DNA of 6,996 nt from NCBI GenBank assembly GCA_900549855.1, contig URPS01000072.1, positions 1-6,996 of the forward strand. Direction: 5' to 3'. Every line of letters begins with the position of its first letter. Within the stretch, counting starts at the first letter, position 1. Positions 1 through 5,447 of this stretch are shown here, one piece after another. Under the pieces are notes generated by a model. It was not told the origin of the DNA and did no database searches. It was given only the letters and a program-made list of their open reading frames with translations. A program made the position numbers and the translations under genes. The stretch comes from an uncultured bacterium (GTDB taxonomy: Bacteria > Cyanobacteriota > Vampirovibrionia > Gastranaerophilales > Gastranaerophilaceae).

Positions 1-134
1 TCCGACCTCCACCTTACGGGCTTACGCCCTACCGAAAATCCGCTCTCCTGCTAGGAGAGGGGACGCTCCCTACTTGAATAAATTCCTACGCATCTTTGCA
101 TCTAAGCCTCTAATCATCTTTTTATACGTAGCAC
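1..134. repeat. Hairpin-rich spacer downstream of murE, possible intergenic repeat
   Basis: This spacer holds three short perfect stems in a row: GGGC/GCCC (18-21 with 26-29), CTCTCCT/AGGAGAG with a 3-base loop (43-49 with 53-59) and GGGA/TCCC (60-63 with 67-70). A fourth stem, TACGTA/TACGTA (125-130 with 136-141), overlaps the murE stop codon. Clustered GC stems in an otherwise AT-rich genome resemble the bodies of the intergenic repeats seen elsewhere in this window, although the sequence is not the same. No T-run follows a stem in the murE reading direction, so it is not a textbook intrinsic terminator. A 15-codon minus-strand ORF (117 down to 70, MIRGLDAKMRRNLFK) lies inside it without a clear ribosome binding site. 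It is probably chance or a remnant. Only one copy is visible, so calling it a repeat is inference. Confidence 0.4.
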
Positions 135-1601
135 CTACGTACGTGGCACAAAAATTTCTCTTACTTTTTCTCTATCATCAAAATGAATAGTTTCATTTGC
201 AAGAATCTGATAATCTTCATGACCTTTACCGGCAACAAGAACTACGTCTTTTTGACCCGCAAGCTTATATGCTTCTTTTATTGCAAGTTCTCTATCCGGC
301 TCCACAATAACATCATTAACACTACTAATGCCAGCAAGAATATCTGTAATAATCTGTTGCGGATCTTCTGAACGTGGGTTATCACTTGTAACAATTACCT
401 TATCCGCAAGTTCTTCTGCAATTCTGCCCATTTTAGGACGTTTTGTTGCATCTCTATCACCACCACATCCGAAAATACAAATTAGTTTTCCATCACTTGG
501 AGTTATATCTCTTGCAGCTTTCAAAACATTTTCCAAGCCATCAGGAGTGTGCGCATAATCCACAATTACTGTAGGCTGATTGATAACAATTTCAAACCTT
601 CCGGCAACACCACCCAATTCTTGCAATCTGTTTATTGAGGTTTGTAAATCCAAACCGGTTGCAAGCGCAGCGGTAAGTGCAGCAAGAGCGTTGTAAACAG
701 AGAACATTCCGTTCATTTTTAATTTTATTGGATAATCTTGACCTTTAATATTACAAATAAAAGATGCACCATCGTGATTAAACACAACATCACGAGCCTT
801 AATATCAGCATTATTTTTTACGCCATAAGTATAAAGGCTTACTGTTGGAGAAATTACTTCTTTAAATTTTTCCGCATATTCATCATCATTATTTATAACC
901 GCAAAATCACCGGCAACAAGGTCTTCAAACAAAATTGCTTTTGCTTTAAAGTAATTTTGCATTGTTATGTGAAAATCCAAATGATCTTGTGTAAGATTAG
1001 TAAATACCGCACCATTGAAATCACAATAATCTACTCTATGTTGAGCAAGAGCGTGAGAAGAAACCTCCATAACAACATTTTTAATCTGTTTATCGCAAAC
1101 TTCACTCAAAATTCCTTGCAATTCAGGAGCTTGCGGAGTTGTGTGTTTTGCATCATGATAAGAATCCTTTGTAAAGAACTTGTGTCCTAAAGTACCAATC
1201 AAAGCACACTGCTGTTGATTAGCTTCAAAAAGTTCTTGAATCAAATGAGTTACTGTAGTTTTTCCATTCGTGCCGGTTACACCAATCAGATTAATTTTCT
1301 GTGATGGTGAACCATAGTACAAATCAGAAATTTGAGCAATAATTTCACTTGTATCACTAACAACAATTTGCGGAACATCGAGATTTAACCTTTTCTCTAC
1401 AACAAATGCAATTGCGCCGTTATTAAAAGCTTCTTCTGCGTACTCGTGACCGTCAACGTGCTCGCCAGTCAAGCAAATAAACAAATCATTAGGTACTGTT
1501 TTCTTTGAGTTATAAGATAATCCCATAACTTCTAAAGACATATTATCCATATTCACCAGTTCTATATAATTAATGTTGTCAATTAGTGTTCTTAATTTCA
1601 T
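135..1601 (-). CDS. murE: UDP-N-acetylmuramoyl-tripeptide synthetase, meso-diaminopimelate-adding (MurE)
   Basis: Cytoplasmic Mur ligase that uses ATP to add the third stem-peptide residue to UDP-MurNAc-L-Ala-D-Glu during peptidoglycan precursor synthesis. The 488-residue protein has the full three-domain length of the family. An N-terminal UDP-binding domain comes first, followed by the ATP loop GTNGKTT at 110-116 and the YFKAKAILF segment whose K221 matches the carbamylated lysine. The C-terminal ligase domain contains VDYAHTPDGL near 347-356. DNPR at 407-410 and GKGHE at 458-462 are the determinants known for meso-diaminopimelate rather than lysine, so a Gram-negative-type peptide is predicted. 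The ATG at 1601 is preceded by AAAGGA (minus strand of 1607-1612) at 5 bases spacing, which fixes the start. The gene follows ftsI after 48 bases and is probably co-transcribed. The TAG stop lies inside a TACGTA palindrome. Confidence 0.96.
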   Translation of the reverse strand: MKLRTLIDNINYIELVNMDNMSLEVMGLSYNSKKTVPNDLFICLTGEHVDGHEYAEEAFNNGAIAFVVEKRLNLDVPQIVVSDTSEIIAQISDLYYGSPSQKINLIGVTGTNGKTTVTHLIQELFEANQQQCALIGTLGHKFFTKDSYHDAKHTTPQAPELQGILSEVCDKQIKNVVMEVSSHALAQHRVDYCDFNGAVFTNLTQDHLDFHITMQNYFKAKAILFEDLVAGDFAVINNDDEYAEKFKEVISPTVSLYTYGVKNNADIKARDVVFNHDGASFICNIKGQDYPIKLKMNGMFSVYNALAALTAALATGLDLQTSINRLQELGGVAGRFEIVINQPTVIVDYAHTPDGLENVLKAARDITPSDGKLICIFGCGGDRDATKRPKMGRIAEELADKVIVTSDNPRSEDPQQIITDILAGISSVNDVIVEPDRELAIKEAYKLAGQKDVVLVAGKGHEDYQILANETIHFDDREKVREIFVPRT

Positions 1602-1649
1602 TTTTGTCCTTTCTTACACACAATTGGTTAAATTTTTTTATCGCTACTT

Positions 1650-3368
1650 CTAAATTTTACCGGCTTTATCCGGTTGCAAGTTTAGAATATGAGAAATTTG
1701 AGTTGAAATTTCTTTAAAAATAGGAGCCGCAACAGTGTTACCCCAAATTTCGCCACCTTGAGCGGAGTCAACAATTACATAAATCAACACTTGCGGATCT
1801 GTTGATGGCATATAACCTACAATTGAAGTGTATAATTTATTAGTATAACCGCTACCATTTTCTTTAGGTTTAATTGAAGTACCGGTTTTAGCTGCAATAT
1901 TATAACTATCAGACTTAATCGGAGATTTACCTCTGTTAATACTTTCTGTCAAAAGTTCTGTTACGACTCTTGCATGTTCAGGAGTCATAACCTGAACCCT
2001 TTTAATTTTGATAGCCTCTTCTTCCGGAGAATACTTGATTACATGCGGAGTAACCCTAACTCCATCATTAGCAATCGCTGAAACAGCTGACACCATTTGT
2101 ATCGCTGTTACAGAAGAACCATATCCATACCCCATTGATGCATGGTCAGCAGCATCCCATTTGCTCGGACTTTTCAAAAGTCCAACTGATTCACCGGGAA
2201 GGTCAATTCCGGTTTTTTCACCAAAACCGAATTTCTTAAGCATTCCATAATATTCATATCTGCTCATCATCTGAGCGACAAGAACAGAGGCAACATTACT
2301 TGAATGTTCAAACAAATAAACCAAGTCAATCATCCCCGGATTTGGTCTTCTACCATAATCGTAGTTCTTAATTGTCCACCAGCCGATTTTAATCTTACCG
2401 GTATCATTAATTTTTGTGTATCGGTTAATCTTGCCAAGCTCAATTGCAGACGCTACTGTTATAGTCTTAAATGTTGACCCCGGAGGAAATACATCTGTTA
2501 AAGTCCAGTTTTTTGTTTGAAAGCTTGTCGCAGTCTTAAAATTATTCGGATCAAAATACGGATAAACTGCATACGCAAGAATTTCACCGTTACGTGGATT
2601 CATAACAATAACGGCACCACGATGTGCATGGAATTTTTCGATTGATTTCATCAACTCTTTTTCACAAACGTGTTGTACAGCTGCATCAATCGTTAATGTT
2701 ACATCTTTTCCCTTAACTGGTTTGGTTGCAGCCACCGGATCTGTCGAAATATTATAAATAACCTTACCTTTTGGTGTCATCTCAAAATTAGAAGTCTTAG
2801 TAACACTTTCTAAAGTGTCTTTTGCGGTCAATTCAACTCCGGAAGCTACATCCGCATCAAAGTTATAATATCCGAGAACATGTGCTGCTAAAGTTCCTTG
2901 CGGATATGTTCTGATACTTTTTTTATCCATTGGAATTTCACGCAAATTTAATTTTGCGATTTCATCTCGTGTATGTCTGTCAACATTCTTTTTTAAAGAA
3001 ATCAGTGAAATATTTTGTTTTAATTTTTCAGTTAAATCAAATTGAGATATTTTCAGAATGGGAGCAAGCATTTTTGCCAATTCTTCCGGAGTATGAACAA
3101 AGTCTTCTTTTCTTGCAAAAATGTCATAATAAACGGTATCTGTAGCAAGCTTGATGCCATTTCTGTCATAAATATTTCCACGCATAACAAAAGAGCTTGC
3201 ACGACGCTGATTTTTCGCCTTTACTCTAAAATGCCTTACGTCTAAAACCTGAACACAAAAAAGATATACAACGAATAATAGTATCAAGATAAGAAAAATA
3301 CCTTGTATCCAAATCAATCGTTCTGAAAAAGACTTGTTTCTATTTGTATTGTTAGATTCGCGTCTCAT
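1650..3368 (-). CDS. ftsI: Peptidoglycan transpeptidase, class B penicillin-binding protein (FtsI/PBP2 type)
   Basis: Membrane-anchored D,D-transpeptidase that crosslinks septal peptidoglycan; the FtsI assignment rests mainly on murE following directly. In the 572-residue protein a short basic cytoplasmic tail is followed by one transmembrane helix (about 18-42). A pedestal domain (about 55-220) contains the family RGNIYDRNG motif near 63-71. The transpeptidase domain has all three catalytic motifs: the SxxK serine in PGSTFK (S298, K301), SSN (356-358) and KTG (494-496). Length is normal and no active-site residue is missing. I chose the ATG at 3368: GGGGAG lies 4 bases upstream, whereas an in-frame TTG at 3380 would add four residues and has no ribosome binding site. 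No ftsL, mraW or mraZ precedes it. The upstream side is a repeat-filled gap, so transcription probably starts there and runs into murE. SpoVD/PBP2-like naming is the alternative. Confidence 0.93.
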   Translation of the reverse strand: MRRESNNTNRNKSFSERLIWIQGIFLILILLFVVYLFCVQVLDVRHFRVKAKNQRRASSFVMRGNIYDRNGIKLATDTVYYDIFARKEDFVHTPEELAKMLAPILKISQFDLTEKLKQNISLISLKKNVDRHTRDEIAKLNLREIPMDKKSIRTYPQGTLAAHVLGYYNFDADVASGVELTAKDTLESVTKTSNFEMTPKGKVIYNISTDPVAATKPVKGKDVTLTIDAAVQHVCEKELMKSIEKFHAHRGAVIVMNPRNGEILAYAVYPYFDPNNFKTATSFQTKNWTLTDVFPPGSTFKTITVASAIELGKINRYTKINDTGKIKIGWWTIKNYDYGRRPNPGMIDLVYLFEHSSNVASVLVAQMMSRYEYYGMLKKFGFGEKTGIDLPGESVGLLKSPSKWDAADHASMGYGYGSSVTAIQMVSAVSAIANDGVRVTPHVIKYSPEEEAIKIKRVQVMTPEHARVVTELLTESINRGKSPIKSDSYNIAAKTGTSIKPKENGSGYTNKLYTSIVGYMPSTDPQVLIYVIVDSAQGGEIWGNTVAAPIFKEISTQISHILNLQPDKAGKI

Positions 3369-3387
3369 ACCTCTCCCCAAATAGATA

Positions 3388-3414
3388 ATAGCATAATAAA
3401 GAAGAATTTGCTAG
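3388..3414 (-). promoter_or_regulatory. Candidate ftsI-murE promoter/leader with a bipartite motif
   Basis: Read on the minus strand, CTAGCAAAT (3414-3406) is followed after 7 bases by TATTATGCTAT (3398-3388). The same two words occur in the same order upstream of the divergent gene at 3910. TATTAT or TATGCT could be a -10 box. The ftsI ATG then lies about 20 bases further on, behind GGGGAG, giving a short leader. I see no convincing -35 box, so the promoter call is inference, while the shared words are directly visible. Confidence 0.4.
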
Positions 3415-3441
3415 AAATATTTTATTCTTATTGTTAGCAGG

Positions 3442-3795
3442 TAAAAGTGGAAAGTGGAAAATTATTTTAAAAAATAATTTGTAGTTGTAACTACAAGTAT
3501 GGCGCATTCCCTCCCTTTATAGGGGGAGGGTAGAATTTCAAGTTGAGCTATGCGAAACTTAGAAATTCGGGTGGGGGCTTATTTGTAGGGAATTATAAAA
3601 TAATTTTTAGTTTGTTAATATTACAATTTTGATAACTTAAAAATCTAAAAGAAATTTGGCTTAATTAGTCCCTAACGAGTTAGCCCCCACCCTTCCCCTC
3701 CCCCTATAAAGGGAGGGAATGCGCCATACTTGTAAGTATAACTACCAACTGTTTTAAAATAACTTTCAATTTTCAACTCCTAAATTCCACTTTTA
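3442..3795. repeat. Long imperfect inverted repeat: two head-to-head copies of a modular intergenic element
   Basis: The left arm (3442-3581) and right arm (3680-3795) are reverse complements in blocks. A 38-base block matches exactly (3493-3530 with 3696-3733). GGGTGGGGGCT matches again at 3569-3579, and the outer ends agree as TAAAAGTGG/CCACTTTTA. Each arm reads inward as GTGGAAA-like heptads, an A/T palindrome (3459-3480, 10-base stem), a GTAGTT/AACTAC palindrome (3479-3496, 8-base stem), then CCCTCCC/GGGAGGG (3509-3515 with 3524-3530). The left arm has an extra 38-base stem-loop (3531-3568) that the right arm lacks. The A/T-rich centre (3582-3679) has no ORF. It fills most of the gap between two divergent genes. 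The layout resembles paired REP (BIME-like) elements or a small transposase-less element. No clear target duplication is visible, and no function can be assigned. Confidence 0.85.
3684..3704 (-). other. Canonical G-quadruplex motif in the right repeat arm
   Basis: The minus strand carries four guanine tracts of 5, 4, 3 and 5 bases separated by linkers of only 1, 2 and 1 bases (plus strand: cytosine tracts at 3684-3688, 3690-3692, 3695-3698 and 3700-3704). This fits the standard pattern for a short-looped intramolecular quadruplex, with an i-motif possible on the other strand. The last two tracts also form the CCCTCCC/GGGAGGG hairpin with 3711-3717, so the two folds would compete. Folding in the cell is inference. 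Confidence 0.7.
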
Positions 3796-3833
3796 ACTTT
3801 AAAATGACTAAATTGTAACAATTTCTTTACGAA

Positions 3834-3870
3834 CTAGCAAATATTAAATTTAGAGGTTATATTATGCTAT
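3834..3870 (+). promoter_or_regulatory. Candidate promoter of the small acidic protein gene, same bipartite motif as ftsI
   Basis: CTAGCAAAT (3834-3842) is followed after 17 bases by TATTATGCTAT (3860-3870), repeating the two words found upstream of ftsI at a spacing 10 bases longer. TATATT, TATTAT or TATGCT in 3858-3868 may serve as the -10 box, and no good -35 is seen. The leader that would follow contains an AGGATA/TATCCT stem-loop (3872-3877 with 3887-3892), then GAGG and the GTG start. Confidence 0.35.
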
Positions 3871-3909
3871 GAGGATATTTTTTGTTTATCCTTAACATGA
3901 GGTCAAAAA

Positions 3910-4290
3910 GTGGTAGATAATAGGTCAGCGGGTTTTTATGGAATAGGCGGATCGTTTAATTTCAAAAGTGGCGATCCTTCCGGTACTGCCGCCAAAATGA
4001 GTCAAGACAAATATGGCTCTGAAGCGATGTATCTTCCGCCGGTTGAAGATGAAGAAGAAGGTGAAAACTTCTATAACCAACAATATGTAGATAGGAGTGC
4101 ACTGTTAAGAGCGACATTGAATTCGCTTGCTATGTCAAATGTTGCGTCCGTTTTGAATGCTAAAAAGCATAAGAAATCTGTTAAAGATATTTTAGAAGAA
4201 GAAAAAGAGAAAGAAAAAGAAGATAAAGAAATCGAGCTCTTGGAAGCAGAAGCGGAAGAAGAATATAGAGAAGCCGAAGAAGATAAGTAA
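3910..4290 (+). CDS. Small acidic protein of unknown function
   Basis: I do not recognise this 126-residue protein. Residues 1-30 are glycine/serine-rich (GFYGIGGSFNF at 8-18). Residues 41-50 (YLPPVEDEEE) are acidic, and residues 60-86 are more hydrophobic and could form a helix (SALLRATLNSLAMSNVASVL at 63-82). A basic KKHKK patch at 85-89 is followed by a highly charged Glu/Lys tail (95-126) likely to form a long single helix or coiled coil. There is no signal peptide, membrane segment or cysteine. GTG at 3910 is supported by GAGG at 3899-3902 with 7 bases spacing; the first internal ATG is at codon 30 and the overlapping ATG at 3897 stops after seven codons. It is transcribed alone, divergent from ftsI and convergent with ispE. 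The good binding site and coherent composition argue for a real gene; the function is open. Confidence 0.75.
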   Translation: MVDNRSAGFYGIGGSFNFKSGDPSGTAAKMSQDKYGSEAMYLPPVEDEEEGENFYNQQYVDRSALLRATLNSLAMSNVASVLNAKKHKKSVKDILEEEKEKEKEDKEIELLEAEAEEEYREAEEDK

Positions 4291-4330
4291 TTTTTTTAAT
4301 TTATAGTTTGTCAAAATTTTTTGAGAATTT

Positions 4331-4447
4331 TCGTGGCAATCCATAATTATTATTTAACTGGATTACTTCGTTTTACACTATACTTACTAGCTTGTAGCTT
4401 GCATTACACATTTGCAAGTGAAGTGAAATATGTTCCTCGTAATGACG
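4331..4447 (-). repeat. Palindromic intergenic repeat body of the GTCATT-CGAGG type
   Basis: On the minus strand it begins GTCATTACGAGGAACA and, near its other end, contains CGAAGTAATCC and later GGATTGCC. This resembles the widely scattered bacterial intergenic repeats that begin GTCATTGCGAGG and end in GAAGCAATCC; I make that comparison from memory. Inside is a CTTGCA/TGCAAG stem-loop (4398-4403 with 4413-4418), and AATCC/GGATT stems bracket 4338-4366. No ORF is present. It separates the convergent ends of the small acidic gene and ispE and is joined directly to the head module at 4454-4511. Confidence 0.6.
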
Positions 4448-4453
4448 GTAAAC

Positions 4454-4511
4454 TTGTAATTATAACTACAAATTATTTTTAAAATAACTTTCCACTTTCA
4501 ACTTTCAACTT
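4454..4511 (-). repeat. Head module of the intergenic repeat, abutting the ispE stop codon
   Basis: Read in the ispE direction, three heptads (GTTGAAA, GTTGAAA, GTGGAAA at 4509-4489) start two bases after the TAA stop. They are followed by an A/T palindrome and by a TTGTA/TACAA stem (4454-4458 with 4467-4471). This is the same head as in the arms of the element at 3442-3795 and in the copy after dnaB. Here it is joined to a different body (4331-4447) instead of the CCCTCCC hairpin. No GC-stem plus T-run is present, so it is not a classical terminator, although it forms the start of the ispE 3' untranslated region. Confidence 0.75.
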
Positions 4512-5354
4512 TTAAATTCCGTTTCCAATGAACTTAATCCCCGAAATAACCTGATAATCTTCTCCAAACGGATTGTCTTTCAAATTCTCTAAAACAAAAT
4601 ATGTAGAGCCGGAACCGGACATAATTGAGTGCGGAAGCTTTGATTTTATATTCTGTAATTCAGTGTAATCATCAAAAATGGCGTATTCTAAGTCGTTATA
4701 TAAATAATCATTTATGCTTTCATTATTTTTAAGCGCTTCCAACATTTTTTCAGTCATATTATTTTGAGGTTTATTTTTCTTAAGCGCATATTTTGTATAA
4801 GCTTCTTTTGCAGAAATACCAAGTTTTTTAGGCTTAATCAAAGTAACCGGTAATTCTAAATTATACGGAAGTTTCTCAATAACTTCTCCTCTAGAAGTCG
4901 CTAAAACACATCCGCCTTCTAAGCAAACATTCAAATCAGAGCCAAGGCTTGCGCAAAGTTCATGCAGTTCTTGTCTGTTTAAAGGCTCATTAAAAATTTT
5001 ATTTAATCCGACCAATGTTCCGGCAGCATCCGTACTGCCACCGGCAAGCCCTGCAGCTACAGGAATTTTTTTATCAATAAAAATTTCTATCTTGAAATGA
5101 TTAATTTTAGTTTTATCCAAAAATAATTTTGTAGCCTTATAAACCAAATTCTTTTCGTTATAAGGAATTTCATCACTATTACCGGAAAGCAAAATTTTAT
5201 TTTCGTCAGATTCCGACACTTTAATATTCAAAGTATCATATAAACTAATCATTTGCATAATACTTTTGATATTATGAAATCCGTCTTCTCTTCTATTCAC
5301 AACTTCCAGCGTAAGATTAATTTTTGCCGGACATTTAACTTCAATATTTTTCAT
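4512..5354 (-). CDS. ispE: 4-diphosphocytidyl-2-C-methyl-D-erythritol kinase (IspE)
   Basis: Cytoplasmic GHMP-family kinase of the MEP (non-mevalonate) isoprenoid pathway. It phosphorylates CDP-methylerythritol with ATP, upstream of the isoprenoids that build the undecaprenyl wall carrier. In the 280-residue protein PAKIN is at 9-13 with catalytic K11. The ATP-binding glycine loop GLAGGSTDAAG is at 102-112, GSD with the catalytic aspartate D140 is at 138-140, and the third GHMP motif SIMSGSGSTYFVL is at 243-255. GSDLNVCL is a little unusual, because proline commonly follows at the position of the asparagine. I start at ATG 5354. An in-frame ATG at 5429 would add 25 residues not found in the family and has no ribosome binding site, and the shorter form begins next to the conserved PAKIN motif at the expected distance. 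A TATAAT box ends just 6 bases upstream, suggesting a leaderless mRNA. Confidence 0.93.
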   Translation of the reverse strand: MKNIEVKCPAKINLTLEVVNRREDGFHNIKSIMQMISLYDTLNIKVSESDENKILLSGNSDEIPYNEKNLVYKATKLFLDKTKINHFKIEIFIDKKIPVAAGLAGGSTDAAGTLVGLNKIFNEPLNRQELHELCASLGSDLNVCLEGGCVLATSRGEVIEKLPYNLELPVTLIKPKKLGISAKEAYTKYALKKNKPQNNMTEKMLEALKNNESINDYLYNDLEYAIFDDYTELQNIKSKLPHSIMSGSGSTYFVLENLKDNPFGEDYQVISGIKFIGNGI

Positions 5355-5360
5355 ACGTAA

Positions 5361-5366
5361 ATTATA
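5361..5366 (-). promoter_or_regulatory. Consensus -10 box of a probable leaderless ispE promoter
   Basis: The minus strand reads TATAAT exactly, then TTACGT, then the ispE ATG at 5354. A start 7 bases after a -10 box would place the first transcribed base at the A of ATG, so the message would lack a leader. No Shine-Dalgarno sequence is present, which agrees. A -35 box at 17-18 bases is poor (GTTTTT/AGTTTT). The box lies within the longer reading frame that starts at 5429, arguing against that start. Confidence 0.5.
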
Positions 5367-5394
5367 ACATGACAAAATTTTATAAAAACTTAAC

Positions 5395-5423
5395 TTGAAT
5401 AATTTTGTTATTATTGATACTCT
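5395..5423 (+). promoter_or_regulatory. Weak candidate dnaB promoter
   Basis: TTGAAT (5395-5400) is followed after 17 bases by TACTCT (5418-5423), or after 15 bases by GATACT (5416-5421). Both -10 matches are mediocre. The leader would be short and carries AGGGG at 5433-5437, 10 bases before the dnaB ATG. The divergent ispE -10 box is about 30 bases to the left, so the two promoters share the same 93-base region. Confidence 0.3.
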
Positions 5424-5447
5424 TTTCATGTTAGGGGATGAAAAAAC

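Noticed and set aside
738..1190. 150-codon plus-strand open frame opposite murE
   Set aside because: It is antisense to a well-supported gene, its residue composition is Ile/Asn/Phe-rich as expected for a shadow of AT-rich sequence, and no domain is visible.
2008..2250. Plus-strand open frame opposite ftsI, with similar ones at 2930-3245
   Set aside because: These lie entirely inside the conserved transpeptidase gene on the other strand, with no ribosome binding site or recognisable protein.
3369..3380. TTG start for FtsI at 3380
   Set aside because: ATG at 3368 has GGGGAG 4 bases upstream, while TTG has nothing comparable. The difference is four residues.
3886..3894. DnaA box near TTATCCTTA
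   Set aside because: It has two mismatches to TTATNCACA and is a single site, so there is no support for an origin.
4291..4324. Intrinsic terminator after the small gene
   Set aside because: The T-run at 4291-4297 has no GC stem before it, and TCAAAA/TTTTGA at 4311-4324 is a weak A/T stem without a following T-run.
4489..4509. Heptad arrays as a CRISPR-like array
   Set aside because: The units are 7 bases, directly tandem with no spacers, and no cas genes are present.
5355..5429. Longer IspE start at 5429
   Set aside because: The 25 added residues are not part of the family, there is no ribosome binding site, and the region holds the ispE -10 box and the dnaB promoter area.
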